NCBI GenBank assembly: GCA_964385175.1
Contig: CAYLNL010000002.1
Span: 186,001-250,000, forward strand
Length of the DNA stretch: 64,000 nucleotides
Source of the DNA: CAYLNL01 sp964385175
GTDB lineage: Bacteria; Bacteroidota; Bacteroidia; Flavobacteriales; Flavobacteriaceae
Reading direction: 5' to 3'
Of this stretch, positions 45,945 through 54,369 are shown piece after piece (position 1 is the first letter of the stretch; each line of letters starts with the position of its first letter). The notes under the pieces were generated by a model that saw only the letters and a list, made by a program, of their open reading frames with translations, ran no database searches and was not told where the DNA came from. The translations under genes were made by a program, and so were the position numbers.

Positions 45945-46922
45945 CTATCTATACAACACCTTCTTAACCGCTTTTACCACATCGGTGTGATGGGGCAGCC
46001 ATTCTTCCAGCAAGGTAGGCGAATAGGGCGCAGGCGTATCGGCGGTATTTATTTTCTGGATGGGAGCGTCTAAATAATCAAAAGCCTGGGATTGTACCCG
46101 GTAGGCGATTTCGGTGGAAACATTGCCGAAGGGCCAGGCCTCTTCGAGGATGACGAGCCGGTTGGTTTTTTTCACGGAAGCAATGATGGTGTCGGCGTCT
46201 AACGGGCGCACGGTGCGGAGGTCTATAATTTCGCAGGAAATACCTTCTTTCTGGAGCTCATCGGCGGCTTTGTAGGCTTCTTTGATGATTTTTCCAAAGG
46301 AAACCACCGTAACATCGGTTCCCTGCCGTTTTATTTCGGCGATGCCGAGCGGCAGCGTATATTCTTCTTCCGGTACGTCGCCTTTATCGCCATACATCTG
46401 CTCCGATTCCATAAAAATCACCGGGTCGTCATCGCGGATAGCCGATTTCAGCAGGCCTTTGGCGTCGTATGGATTGGAAGGCACTACCACCTTTAACCCG
46501 GGGCAGTTGGCGAACCAGCTTTCGAAGGCCTGGGAGTGGGTGGCGGCTAACTGGCCGGCGGAGGCGGTGGGGCCGCGAAATACAATGGGAATGTTGAACT
46601 GCCCGCCGCTCATCTGCCGCATTTTGGCAGCGTTGTTAATGATTTGGTCAATTCCCACCAGGGAAAAATTGAATGTCATAAACTCTATGATGGGGCGGTT
46701 GCCGTTCATGGCAGAGCCTACCCCGATGCCGGCGAAGCCCAATTCTGAAATGGGAGTGTCTATAACGCGGTCTGCGCCAAACTCATCTAACATGCCTTTG
46801 GAGGCTTTGTAGGCGCCGTTGTACTCGGCTACTTCTTCGCCCATTAAATAAATGGAAGGGTCTCTGCGCATTTCTTCGCTCATAGCCTCGCATATCGCCT
46901 CTCTAAATTGAAGGGTTCTCAT
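45945..46922 (-). CDS. pdhB: pyruvate dehydrogenase E1 component subunit beta
   Basis: A 325-residue beta subunit of the alpha2beta2 E1 that decarboxylates pyruvate with thiamine diphosphate. Recognisable parts: LQFREAICEAMSEEMRRDP, the ThDP-linked MGEEVAEYNGAYKASKG, IDTPISELGFAGIGVGSAM, the transketolase C-domain IDLRTVRPLDADTI and the ending LEEWLPHHTDVVKAVKKVLYR (in parts). It stands alone, without the alpha or E2 genes. The 3' end is duplicated 808 bp downstream. A TATCTTTA box at 46984-46991 (minus strand) may be its -7 element. Confidence 0.95.
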   Translation of the reverse strand: MRTLQFREAICEAMSEEMRRDPSIYLMGEEVAEYNGAYKASKGMLDEFGADRVIDTPISELGFAGIGVGSAMNGNRPIIEFMTFNFSLVGIDQIINNAAKMRQMSGGQFNIPIVFRGPTASAGQLAATHSQAFESWFANCPGLKVVVPSNPYDAKGLLKSAIRDDDPVIFMESEQMYGDKGDVPEEEYTLPLGIAEIKRQGTDVTVVSFGKIIKEAYKAADELQKEGISCEIIDLRTVRPLDADTIIASVKKTNRLVILEEAWPFGNVSTEIAYRVQSQAFDYLDAPIQKINTADTPAPYSPTLLEEWLPHHTDVVKAVKKVLYR

Positions 46923-47048
46923 ACTACTTTATTAAATTTATAGATAATATATTTTATAGTTGAAACAATTTCTAAAACGGGGCTAAAGATACAGCGTTTT
47001 TTAATGTGGGTTGTAGGGTTAAAAACATTTTTACGCCCTGGTTTTTTA

Positions 47049-47092
47049 CATGCGCCTATGCAGGCGTGCATGCGCAGAGGCGTATAAAGTCT
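47049..47092 (+). repeat. GC-rich dispersed repeat fragment R7
   Basis: Contains GCCTATGCAGGCGTGCATGCG, close to the CACCTACGCAGGCGTGTACATGCG block of R3; only this central part of the element is present. It lies between pdhB and truB. No gene was seen in 46923-47102. Confidence 0.5.
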
Positions 47093-47102
47093 GTAAGAGC
47101 AG

Positions 47103-47801
47103 TTATGCCTGGTTTTCCAGCAATGCTGCCACGGTTGTTGGTGGCAGGGCGTCTTCCACCCTATAGGGGCCTGTTTTGGTTCGTCTCAGCGCAGCCAGGT
47201 AAGCGCCGCTGTTAAGGGCTTTTCCAAAATCATACGCCAGCGAGCGAATATAAGTGCCTTTGCTGCATACTACCCGTACATGCACTTCGGGAAACCGGAT
47301 AGCGGTAATTTCAAATTCTGAAAGGGTTATCTTTCGCGGTTCAATGGTTATCTCTTTCCCTTTCCGGGCCAATTCATACAGTCGTTTCCCATCTTTTTTA
47401 ACCGCCGAAAACATGGGGGGCGTTTGCTCGGTTTCTCCCAGGAATTGGCGTGCAGTGAGGTAAATGCGTTCATTTGTAATATGCGAGGTCTCAAAAAAAC
47501 CGTTGGGAAGGGTTTCCAGGTCGTAGGAAGGGGTGGTAACTCCCAGCATAAAAATACCTGTGTATTCTTTGGGGAGTTGTTGAAACGCGGGTAATTTTTT
47601 GGTGAATTTCCCTGTGCAAATGAGCAATAAACCTGTAGCCAGGGGGTCTAAGGTGCCGGCGTGTCCTATCTTTATTTTTTTTAATCCCCATTTTCTGCGG
47701 ATGGCGGTTTTTATCTTGTTTACCGCCTGGAAAGAAGACCACCCCAAGGGTTTGTCTACCAATATCAAAGAGCCTTCCTGGAGTTGTTCCTTAGCATACA
47801 T
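47103..47801 (-). CDS. truB: tRNA pseudouridine(55) synthase TruB
   Basis: A 232-residue enzyme making pseudouridine 55 in the tRNA T-loop. The catalytic Asp is in GHAGTLDPLATGLLL; other marks are ILVDKPLGWSSFQAVNKI and VVCSKGTYIRSLAYDFGKAL. The ATG at 47801 overlaps the uppP stop by one base (TAATG) and gives the usual MYAKEQLQEG start; longer starts run back into uppP. Last gene of the ftsX-DUF3098-uppP-truB operon. Confidence 0.95.
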   Translation of the reverse strand: MYAKEQLQEGSLILVDKPLGWSSFQAVNKIKTAIRRKWGLKKIKIGHAGTLDPLATGLLLICTGKFTKKLPAFQQLPKEYTGIFMLGVTTPSYDLETLPNGFFETSHITNERIYLTARQFLGETEQTPPMFSAVKKDGKRLYELARKGKEITIEPRKITLSEFEITAIRFPEVHVRVVCSKGTYIRSLAYDFGKALNSGAYLAALRRTKTGPYRVEDALPPTTVAALLENQA

Positions 47802-48598
47802 TAGTTCACGTACCATGAATATCCTATGGCAACAGCGCCGATGAGGAAGCAATAAAATGAAAAATAAAGCAAGTTGCTTCGCTTCACCCAGGCAATCATC
47901 CACCGGCAAGCTACCCAACCCGAAAGAAAAGCAGTTGCAAACCCAAGCGCCAGCAGATACAACGAGTGCCCTTCAAAAATTACCTCGCTAAACAGAAGCG
48001 TCTTGGCAATGCTCCCCAGGATAAGAGGAACTACCATTAAAAACGAAAAACGCGCTGCCTCGGCTTTGTCTATCCCGAGAAGCACTGAAGTGGAGATGGT
48101 GGCACCGCTCCGCGAAATGCCGGGAAGTATGGCAATGGCTTGCGCTACCCCCACTACAAAGGCATTGGCATAAGTTACCGTTTTATGGGTTTGCCGGGCT
48201 TTTGAGGCCAGGTAGAGCAACAAAGCGGTGATGAGAAGCATACACCCTACCAGCTGAATGTTTTCCCCAAATAGGATTGTGAGTTGTTCTTCGAATAAGA
48301 GCCCTATGGCGGTGGCGGGAATCATGGAAACCACTATTTTTAATGAAAAACGGCTTTCTTCATTCCATTTAAACTGGAAAAGCCCTTTAAAAATGCGTTG
48401 AAGGTCTTTTCTAAAAACAATACAGGTGCTCAACGCCGTAGCCGCATGAAGCACTATGGTAAACAATAAACTTTCTCTCGGGAGAGCGTTGGCTCCCAGA
48501 ACTGCTTTTCCCAGTTCCAGGTGACCGCTTGAAGAAACCGGCAGGAACTCGGTTAACCCTTGAATAATTCCCAGTAGAATAACATCTAAAATATCCAT
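47801..48598 (-). CDS. uppP: undecaprenyl-diphosphatase UppP (BacA)
   Basis: A 265-residue inner-membrane enzyme that dephosphorylates undecaprenyl diphosphate for cell-wall lipid carrier recycling. Motifs: GIIQGLTEFLPVSSSGHL near the N-terminus and PGISRSGATIS (about 155-165), both carrying catalytic residues. About eight helices. Located between DUF3098 and truB in a conserved Bacteroidota order. Confidence 0.95.
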   Translation of the reverse strand: MDILDVILLGIIQGLTEFLPVSSSGHLELGKAVLGANALPRESLLFTIVLHAATALSTCIVFRKDLQRIFKGLFQFKWNEESRFSLKIVVSMIPATAIGLLFEEQLTILFGENIQLVGCMLLITALLLYLASKARQTHKTVTYANAFVVGVAQAIAILPGISRSGATISTSVLLGIDKAEAARFSFLMVVPLILGSIAKTLLFSEVIFEGHSLYLLALGFATAFLSGWVACRWMIAWVKRSNLLYFSFYCFLIGAVAIGYSWYVN

Positions 48599-48633
48599 TC
48601 GTCTTATACTTCAAAAAGAAAAGTATCAGGAAA

Positions 48634-48891
48634 TCATTTTTTTTTGGGAGGCAATAAAATGGCGTATATCTCTATGGCAAACCCTATAAGCACCAGGGTA
48701 GGGGCTATGCGGATTCGGCGGAAATTATAAATTTCCGGGTTGAAAACCTGCGGATTATCACTGCCGCCGCCACTCATCAGTATAAAGCCAAGCGCTATAA
48801 ACGCTATCCCGATAAACATAACTATATAGTTGCGCTTTTCAAAAATAAAAGATTGCTTAGGCGGTTTTCCTTTACCCGGTTGTGGTTTCAT
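48634..48891 (-). CDS. DUF3098 membrane protein
   Basis: An 85-residue protein with two transmembrane helices (YIVMFIGIAFIALGFILM and APTLVLIGFAIEIYAILL) separated by a GGGSDNPQVFNPEIYNFRR loop. That is the DUF3098 pattern; family function unknown. It lies between ftsX and uppP, a recurrent arrangement that suggests a cell-envelope role. Confidence 0.88.
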   Translation of the reverse strand: MKPQPGKGKPPKQSFIFEKRNYIVMFIGIAFIALGFILMSGGGSDNPQVFNPEIYNFRRIRIAPTLVLIGFAIEIYAILLPPKKK

Positions 48892-48923
48892 AGGTGTTTT
48901 TTATCTCGTTGAACCCAATTAGT

Positions 48924-49799
48924 TTAATATAAATCATCTGTGCGCACATTTAAAAACCGTTGTGTAGCCAAAAAAGTACTTATCAAGCTTAGTAAAACCC
49001 CCCACACTATAATTCCTCCAAAAATAAAAAGAAGCTGCAAAGGTTGTTCCAGTAGCCCAAGCTGAGAAAACCGGCTGTCAGTATAATACAAGCCGCCTGC
49101 CAGCACCGCCACAGCCCACGTGGCGCCCGCTAACCCCAATTTTATATGGGTGGTAATAAAAGGTTTCCGTATAAATCCCTTAGTGGCGCCTACCAGTTGC
49201 ATGGTTTTTATAATATACCGCTTAGAATATATGGAAAGGCGTATAGATGAGTTAATGAGCAGCACTGCTATGAGTAACAGCACTCCGCTGGCGATTAAAA
49301 TTCCCAGGCTAATGCGTTTCACATTCTCATTTAAAAGAGTAATCAATACCTTGTCATACGACACTTCTGAGACTATTTTCTGCCCGCTCAAATCGGCGGC
49401 GATTTTTTCTAACGTTTCCGGCGATACAAAACCTGCCTGTATGTGTACATCGAGCGAATTTTGCAGGGGATTGTCCCCGATAAAAGCTACAAAATCTTCC
49501 CCGATTTCTTTACTGAAGTTTTTTGCTGCCTCTTCTTTTGATACAAACCGCACTTTTTTTGCGTAATCTGCCAGGGCAATATTTTTTTGTAATTGGCTAA
49601 TTTCTACATCGGTAGCCGTATCCTTTAAAAAAACGGTCAGTGCCACCTGTTCTTTAAAATAATTAGCCAGCCGTTCAGCATTAAGAATAAGCAAGCCCAA
49701 CGCTCCCAGGAGAAAAAGCACCAGCCCCATGGTGACTACCACGGAGAAATAAGACGAGATTAACCTTCGTTTTTGGTAGCGGTCAAACGATTTACTCAT
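48924..49799 (-). CDS. ftsX: cell division protein FtsX
   Basis: A 291-residue inner-membrane permease-like partner of the ATPase FtsE, controlling peptidoglycan hydrolases at division. One N-terminal helix (VVTMGLVLFLLGALGLLIL), a periplasmic domain (VALTVFLKDTATDVEISQLQ to VSYDKVLITLL), then three helices with MQLVGATKGFIRKPF in the cytoplasmic loop. ftsE is not in the window. First gene of the operon, divergent from the panE-like gene across 75 bp. Confidence 0.93.
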   Translation of the reverse strand: MSKSFDRYQKRRLISSYFSVVVTMGLVLFLLGALGLLILNAERLANYFKEQVALTVFLKDTATDVEISQLQKNIALADYAKKVRFVSKEEAAKNFSKEIGEDFVAFIGDNPLQNSLDVHIQAGFVSPETLEKIAADLSGQKIVSEVSYDKVLITLLNENVKRISLGILIASGVLLLIAVLLINSSIRLSIYSKRYIIKTMQLVGATKGFIRKPFITTHIKLGLAGATWAVAVLAGGLYYTDSRFSQLGLLEQPLQLLFIFGGIIVWGVLLSLISTFLATQRFLNVRTDDLY

Positions 49800-49874
49800 A
49801 GAAAAAAGTCTCTTTATTGCCTGTGTAAAAGTAATAAACTAATTTTAATCCCTGTTGAATAAAATAGACTTACA

Positions 49875-50804
49875 ATGAACATACTTGTAATGGGGATAGG
49901 AGGAGTGGGCGGCTATGTGGGCGGGAAACTGGCTCAAACGCCGCATCATATCACATTTATTGCCAGGGGGAAGCACTTAGAAGCCATTAAGCGAGACGGG
50001 CTGTTTGTGAAAAGTATCCTGGGCGATTTTCATGCAAAGCCTTCTTTGGTAACGGCTGTTCCATCAGAGGCACCCCCGCCGGAGGCGGTTATTCTTGCTG
50101 TGAAATCCTGGCAGTTGGAAGAAGCAGCCGGCCAGTTAGCGCCTGTTCTTTCCAAAAATACGATTGTTTTGCCCCTGCAAAACGGGGTGGATGCTGCTGA
50201 GCGGTTGCAGAAAATACTTCCCGCAGAAAATATAGCGGGCGGGGTATGCCGCATTGTGAGTTTTATAGAAGCGCCCGGAAAGATTTACCATAAAGCCATA
50301 TCTCCTCAATTACTGTTCGCCGAGCGTAATGGTGAAAAAACCCCTCGTATCATGGCGTTGAAACAACTCTTCGACCAGGCAGGGATAGATAGCAACATTC
50401 CCCCGGATATTCAGACAGAGATATGGCGAAAATTTTTGTTTATCTGTACCATCAGCGGCCTTGCAGCGCTTTGCCGTTGTGAAATGGGAGTTGTGCGGCA
50501 AGACGATTATCTTCGCAGTCTTTTGTTTCAAACGGCAGAGGAAATTATGGCAGTGGCGAATGCGAAAGGTATTGTTCTCACGGGAAACGATATTGCCAGC
50601 TGTTTTGCAGCTATTGATGCTCAACCTTTGGATACCACTGCTTCTATGCAGCGCGATATTATGGCGGGCAAGCCATCTGAACTGGAAACATTTAACGGAT
50701 ATATTGCTCGCGAGGGCAGGCGCCTGGGCATACCCACGCCCGTGAATGAGTGTATTTACCGGCTTTTGGCGCCGATGGAAACAAAAGCGAGAAAAATTAA
50801 CTAA
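49875..50804 (+). CDS. panE: 2-dehydropantoate 2-reductase (ketopantoate reductase)
   Basis: A 309-residue NADPH-dependent enzyme of the ApbA/PanE family, which makes pantoate for coenzyme A. The Rossmann motif is MNILVMGIGGVGGYVGGKLA. LPLQNGVDAAERL and a C-terminal helical domain with EIWRKFLFICTISGLAAL (catalytic Lys in WRKF) and GKPSELETFNGYI are typical. It is followed after 12 bp by the exonuclease gene. Some ApbA homologues reduce other 2-keto acids, so the substrate is assigned by family only. Confidence 0.85.
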   Translation: MNILVMGIGGVGGYVGGKLAQTPHHITFIARGKHLEAIKRDGLFVKSILGDFHAKPSLVTAVPSEAPPPEAVILAVKSWQLEEAAGQLAPVLSKNTIVLPLQNGVDAAERLQKILPAENIAGGVCRIVSFIEAPGKIYHKAISPQLLFAERNGEKTPRIMALKQLFDQAGIDSNIPPDIQTEIWRKFLFICTISGLAALCRCEMGVVRQDDYLRSLLFQTAEEIMAVANAKGIVLTGNDIASCFAAIDAQPLDTTASMQRDIMAGKPSELETFNGYIAREGRRLGIPTPVNECIYRLLAPMETKARKIN

Positions 50805-50816
50805 TAAAAAAAACCG

Positions 50817-51530
50817 GTGTTAAAAAATATCCCCCTGGAGCACATTTTGTTCCTCGACATTGAAACCGTGCCGCAAAAAGCTGCCTATGCCGATTTGAAT
50901 GACCAGGAAAAACAACTCTGGGATGAAAAATCTCGCTATCAGCGAAAAGAAGAACAAACAGCGGAAGAGTTTTATGAACGAGCGGGTATTTGGGCAGAGT
51001 TCGGGAAAATTATATGCCTGTCGGCAGGATATTTTGTGGTTCGGAATAAGGAGCGGAAATTTCGGGTAACTTCTTTTTACGGGGAAGAAACAGATATTTT
51101 AAAACGTTTCCGGCAGTTGCTGGAAAGCTATTTCAATAAACCTTACCATGTTTTGTGCGCTCATAACGGTAAAGAGTTCGATTTTCCCTATATCGCCCGC
51201 CGTATGGTGATTCATCAACAGCCGCTCCCGGAAAAATTAATCTTCTTTGGAAAAAAACCATGGGAAATACCTCATTTAGATACGTTGGAGCTATGGAAAT
51301 TTGGCGATTATAAACACTATACTTCTCTGAAACTGCTCACCCATGCCCTCGGCATTCCCTCTCCCAAAACTGATTTGGAAGGTAGCAAGGTGCGCGAGGT
51401 ATATTACGAGGAGGCAGATTTATCCAGAATTGTAGCCTATTGCGAGCAAGATACCTTAGCGGTAGCCCAGGTGTTGTTGCGGTTACGAGGGGAGCCACTT
51501 CTCGGGGAGGGAGAAATTGTAAGTGTGTAG
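50817..51530 (+). CDS. 3'-5' exonuclease-like protein (RNase H-like fold)
   Basis: A 237-residue DnaQ-like nuclease. Visible acidic motifs: ILFLDIETVP (Exo I, Asp and Glu), AHNGKEFDFPYIARR (Exo II), and near the end RIVAYCEQDTLAVAQV (Exo III). The start is GTG; no ATG lies in front of Exo I. The group is common in Bacteroidota and related to the predicted PolB-associated exonucleases; substrate not established. Probably co-transcribed with panE. Confidence 0.8.
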   Translation: MLKNIPLEHILFLDIETVPQKAAYADLNDQEKQLWDEKSRYQRKEEQTAEEFYERAGIWAEFGKIICLSAGYFVVRNKERKFRVTSFYGEETDILKRFRQLLESYFNKPYHVLCAHNGKEFDFPYIARRMVIHQQPLPEKLIFFGKKPWEIPHLDTLELWKFGDYKHYTSLKLLTHALGIPSPKTDLEGSKVREVYYEEADLSRIVAYCEQDTLAVAQVLLRLRGEPLLGEGEIVSV

Positions 51531-51534
51531 ATAG

Positions 51535-51561
51535 TTGATTCTTAAAAAACCGCTATCTTCG
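51535..51561 (+). promoter_or_regulatory. hflX promoter
   Basis: TTG at 51535-51537, 16 bases, then TATCTTCG (51554-51561), the TAnnTTCG form of the -7 box. The ATG is only 8 bases after the box, so the leader must be very short. Confidence 0.5.
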
Positions 51562-51569
51562 CAAGACGT

Positions 51570-52784
51570 ATGTTAGAAAAAAAAGAACCCGAATACGAAA
51601 AAGCAATCCTTGTAGGAATTATCCATCAATCCCAGGATGAAAGTACAGTTACAGAATATTTAGATGAGTTAGATTTTCTCACTTATACCGCCGGGGGTAA
51701 GGTAATGAAACGGTTTACCCAGCGAATAGACGTTCCCAATCCTAAAACTTTTGTGGGGAGTGGGAAAATGGAAGAAATTGCACAGTACGTGAAGGAGCAC
51801 GAAATTAGTTCGGTTATTTTTGATGACGAGCTTACGCCCGCCCAGCAAAAAAATATAGAAGAAATACTCCGCTGTAAAATTGTAGATAGAACCGGGTTGA
51901 TTTTAGATATCTTCGCCCAGCGCGCCCAAACCAGCTATGCCCGCACCCAGGTGGAACTGGCGCAATACCAGTATTTGCTGCCTCGTTTAACAGGTCTCTG
52001 GACGCACTTAGAACGCCAGCGAGGAGGTATAGGTATGCGCGGCCCGGGAGAAACTGAGATTGAAACCGACCGCCGTATTGTCCGCGAGCGCATTGCGCTT
52101 CTTAAAAAGAAACTCCAGGCCATAGACCGGCAAATGGCAACCCAGCGCAGCCACCGGGGCGCATTAGTGCGCGTGGCACTGGTGGGTTATACCAATGTGG
52201 GCAAATCTACCCTGATGAATGTTATAAGCAAAAGCGAGGTATTCGCAGAGAATAAACTATTCGCTACCTTAGATACCACGGTTCGTAAAGTGGTTATTGG
52301 CAACCTGCCTTTTTTACTCACCGATACGGTAGGGTTTATCCGGAAACTTCCTACCCAGTTGGTAGAAGCTTTTAAAAGTACACTCGATGAAGTTCGGGAA
52401 GCCGATTTGCTCCTGCATGTGATAGACATTTCACATCCTAATTTTGAGGAACAAATCAACATCGTTCAGCAAACTCTAAATGAGATTGGTTGTGGCGACA
52501 AGCCCATGATGATGGTTTTTAATAAGATTGATGCGTATCACCCCCAACCGCTCTCGGATGATGACCTGGTGACAGAACCTACCCCGGCCCACCGCACGTT
52601 GGAGGAATGGAAACAGACCTGGATGAATAAAATGGGCGACTCAGTTGTCTTTATTTCCGCTCTTCGGCAGGAAAACCTGGAAATATTCAGGAAAAAAGTA
52701 TATAATGCCGTGCGAGCTATTCACACCAGTCGGTTTCCGTATAATACCTTTCTCTATCCCGATTATGAAGAGGAAGAATACTAA
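51570..52784 (+). CDS. hflX: GTPase HflX (ribosome rescue/splitting factor)
   Basis: A 404-residue ribosome-associated GTPase. The N-terminal HflX domain contains NPKTFVGSGKMEEI and IFDDELTPAQQKNIE, then the linker QRGGIGMRGPGETEIETDRR (20 residues). The G domain has Walker A GYTNVGKSTLMN, switch/G3 LTDTVGFIRKLP and G4 FNKIDAY. Length is typical. It splits stalled or stress-damaged ribosomes in other bacteria. Confidence 0.96.
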   Translation: MLEKKEPEYEKAILVGIIHQSQDESTVTEYLDELDFLTYTAGGKVMKRFTQRIDVPNPKTFVGSGKMEEIAQYVKEHEISSVIFDDELTPAQQKNIEEILRCKIVDRTGLILDIFAQRAQTSYARTQVELAQYQYLLPRLTGLWTHLERQRGGIGMRGPGETEIETDRRIVRERIALLKKKLQAIDRQMATQRSHRGALVRVALVGYTNVGKSTLMNVISKSEVFAENKLFATLDTTVRKVVIGNLPFLLTDTVGFIRKLPTQLVEAFKSTLDEVREADLLLHVIDISHPNFEEQINIVQQTLNEIGCGDKPMMMVFNKIDAYHPQPLSDDDLVTEPTPAHRTLEEWKQTWMNKMGDSVVFISALRQENLEIFRKKVYNAVRAIHTSRFPYNTFLYPDYEEEEY

Positions 52785-52830
52785 CGCCTGCCATCTGTAA
52801 TGAAAAAAAGTAGTTAAATAAAAAGGAAGG

Positions 52831-53535
52831 CTAATCCCTGGAACCACCTACTACTCTTAGGGCAAAGTACAACAGGGTAGCCAGTGAGCCAATAGCCGCT
52901 ACTACATAAGTGCGTGCAGCCCATTTAAGTGAGTCTTCTGCACCAGCCATTTCTTGCTGGCTTAACATATTTTTGTGTTTTAGCCATGCCAGGGCGCGTT
53001 TGCTGGCATCATATTCTACCGGCAGCGTGATGATGCTGAATAAGGTGCCCATACCATACATGAGCAGGCCCACAATAGCGATGGTATAACCAAAAGCGGT
53101 GGTGGCCATCAGGGCAATTCCGCCAATAATAACCCACATAGAAAGCCCTGAAGCTACGCTTACTACGGGAACCAGCTTAGAACGCAGTTGCAGCCACTCG
53201 TAACCTTTGGCGTGCTGCACGGCATGGCCGCACTCGTGCGCCGCCACTGCTGCTGCTGAAGCGTTGCGTTGGCTGTACACTCCTTCACTCAGGTTCACGG
53301 TTTTAGTAACAGGGTTATAATGGTCGGTGAGCGTGCCTGCGGTGGAAATCACTTTTACATCGGCAATACCATGGTCTGCCAGCATTTTTTCCGCTATTTC
53401 AGCGCCGCTCATCCCATTTCTCAAATGAATTTTTGAGTAGTGATTGAATTTACTTTTTAAGCGTTGGCTCACAAGGAAACTCACTAAGGCGATACCGCCT
53501 ACGAGAATTAAGTATAAAGGGTCTATTCCAAACAT
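52831..53535 (-). CDS. YugP-like zinc metallopeptidase
   Basis: A 234-residue membrane protein. The zinc motif HECGHAVQHA (HExxH, about 100-104) sits after NASAAAVAA; an N-terminal helix (LILVGGIALVSFLVSQRL) and two or three helices in the second half (SMWVIIGGIALMATTAFGY; IAIVGLLMYGMGTLFSI) place it in the inner membrane. This fits PF04298, the neutral zinc metallopeptidase/YugP family. Substrates unknown. Confidence 0.9.
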   Translation of the reverse strand: MFGIDPLYLILVGGIALVSFLVSQRLKSKFNHYSKIHLRNGMSGAEIAEKMLADHGIADVKVISTAGTLTDHYNPVTKTVNLSEGVYSQRNASAAAVAAHECGHAVQHAKGYEWLQLRSKLVPVVSVASGLSMWVIIGGIALMATTAFGYTIAIVGLLMYGMGTLFSIITLPVEYDASKRALAWLKHKNMLSQQEMAGAEDSLKWAARTYVVAAIGSLATLLYFALRVVGGSRD

Positions 53536-53685
53536 AGTTTTTATAGAGTTTAATAGGTTGTAAAATTACAAATAAAATAGCAAAAAGTGCACCAAATTTA
53601 GGGGAGTTTTAACAAGTGGGGCTTATAAGAACTTTACTACCCTATTATTCAGGAGTGAAATAATTTTTTATATTTCTTTGTAACT

Positions 53686-54369
53686 TCAATCGGTTGTTCT
53701 GAACTGGAAAATTTCAGAATACGATGAATTACCTTGGGTATCATGGGTAATAATTCTCCAATAATAAATGGTAGCGGCAGCTACCACTACCTCTAAAGAG
53801 GTAGCGGTGGTGGTTCCCGCTGAAACAGCAGGTGGGCTCACCGTATCTATAAACACTTCATATCCCGCAATGTCATTGTCCAAATCGGCGGACTGCCATT
53901 GCAGTTGTACTTCGCCCCCAGGCGGAAATACAGTAGCCCCCTGCACCGGATACAAGGCACTTGCCGGGAAGGGGGTATGGGAAATAATACCTTCCCCGGC
54001 GTTGTAAAAACTCCACAAAGGACTTTGGGCTGTTTTAGAAGATTTTCCGGAAAGGGAGGTTATTCGCCACGAGTAGGGTGTTGCCTTCAACAAGGTTACG
54101 GCTACAGAGGTAGTGCCGGCAGAGAATTGCTGGGCGCTCCCATCAGTTAAATTAGTAACTGTGAGCTGGTAGGTATCTGCATAACGGGCAGGCTCCCACA
54201 TAAAAGTAACGCTGCTTTGAGTGGCGTTGAGGCTTACTCCATCGGTACATTCTGAGTTTTCTTCGGGAAAAACAAGGTGAGCTGCCAATGGAGCAGGGCT
54301 GTCATCATCATCCTTGCACCCTGATACGAGAAGGCCTCCCATGAGCAGGAAAATAACGCTCCATTTCAT
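53686..54369 (-). CDS. Fn3-like surface lipoprotein paired with the T9SS metallopeptidase
   Basis: A 227-residue lipoprotein. The lipobox LLVSGC is followed by KDDDDS, an almost ideal acidic export signal for the flavobacterial cell surface. Two Ig/Fn3-like domains (about 30-122 and 130-227) match the lipoprotein at 30355-31044 along the whole length, e.g. LVFPEENSECTDGV, SSVTFMWEPARYADTYQL, LWSFYNAGEGI, DLDNDIAGYEVF and IYYWRIITHDTQGNSS. It overlaps the metallopeptidase gene by ATGA. A partner or anchor role is inferred from the repeated pairing. Confidence 0.87.
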   Translation of the reverse strand: MKWSVIFLLMGGLLVSGCKDDDDSPAPLAAHLVFPEENSECTDGVSLNATQSSVTFMWEPARYADTYQLTVTNLTDGSAQQFSAGTTSVAVTLLKATPYSWRITSLSGKSSKTAQSPLWSFYNAGEGIISHTPFPASALYPVQGATVFPPGGEVQLQWQSADLDNDIAGYEVFIDTVSPPAVSAGTTTATSLEVVVAAATIYYWRIITHDTQGNSSYSEIFQFRTTD

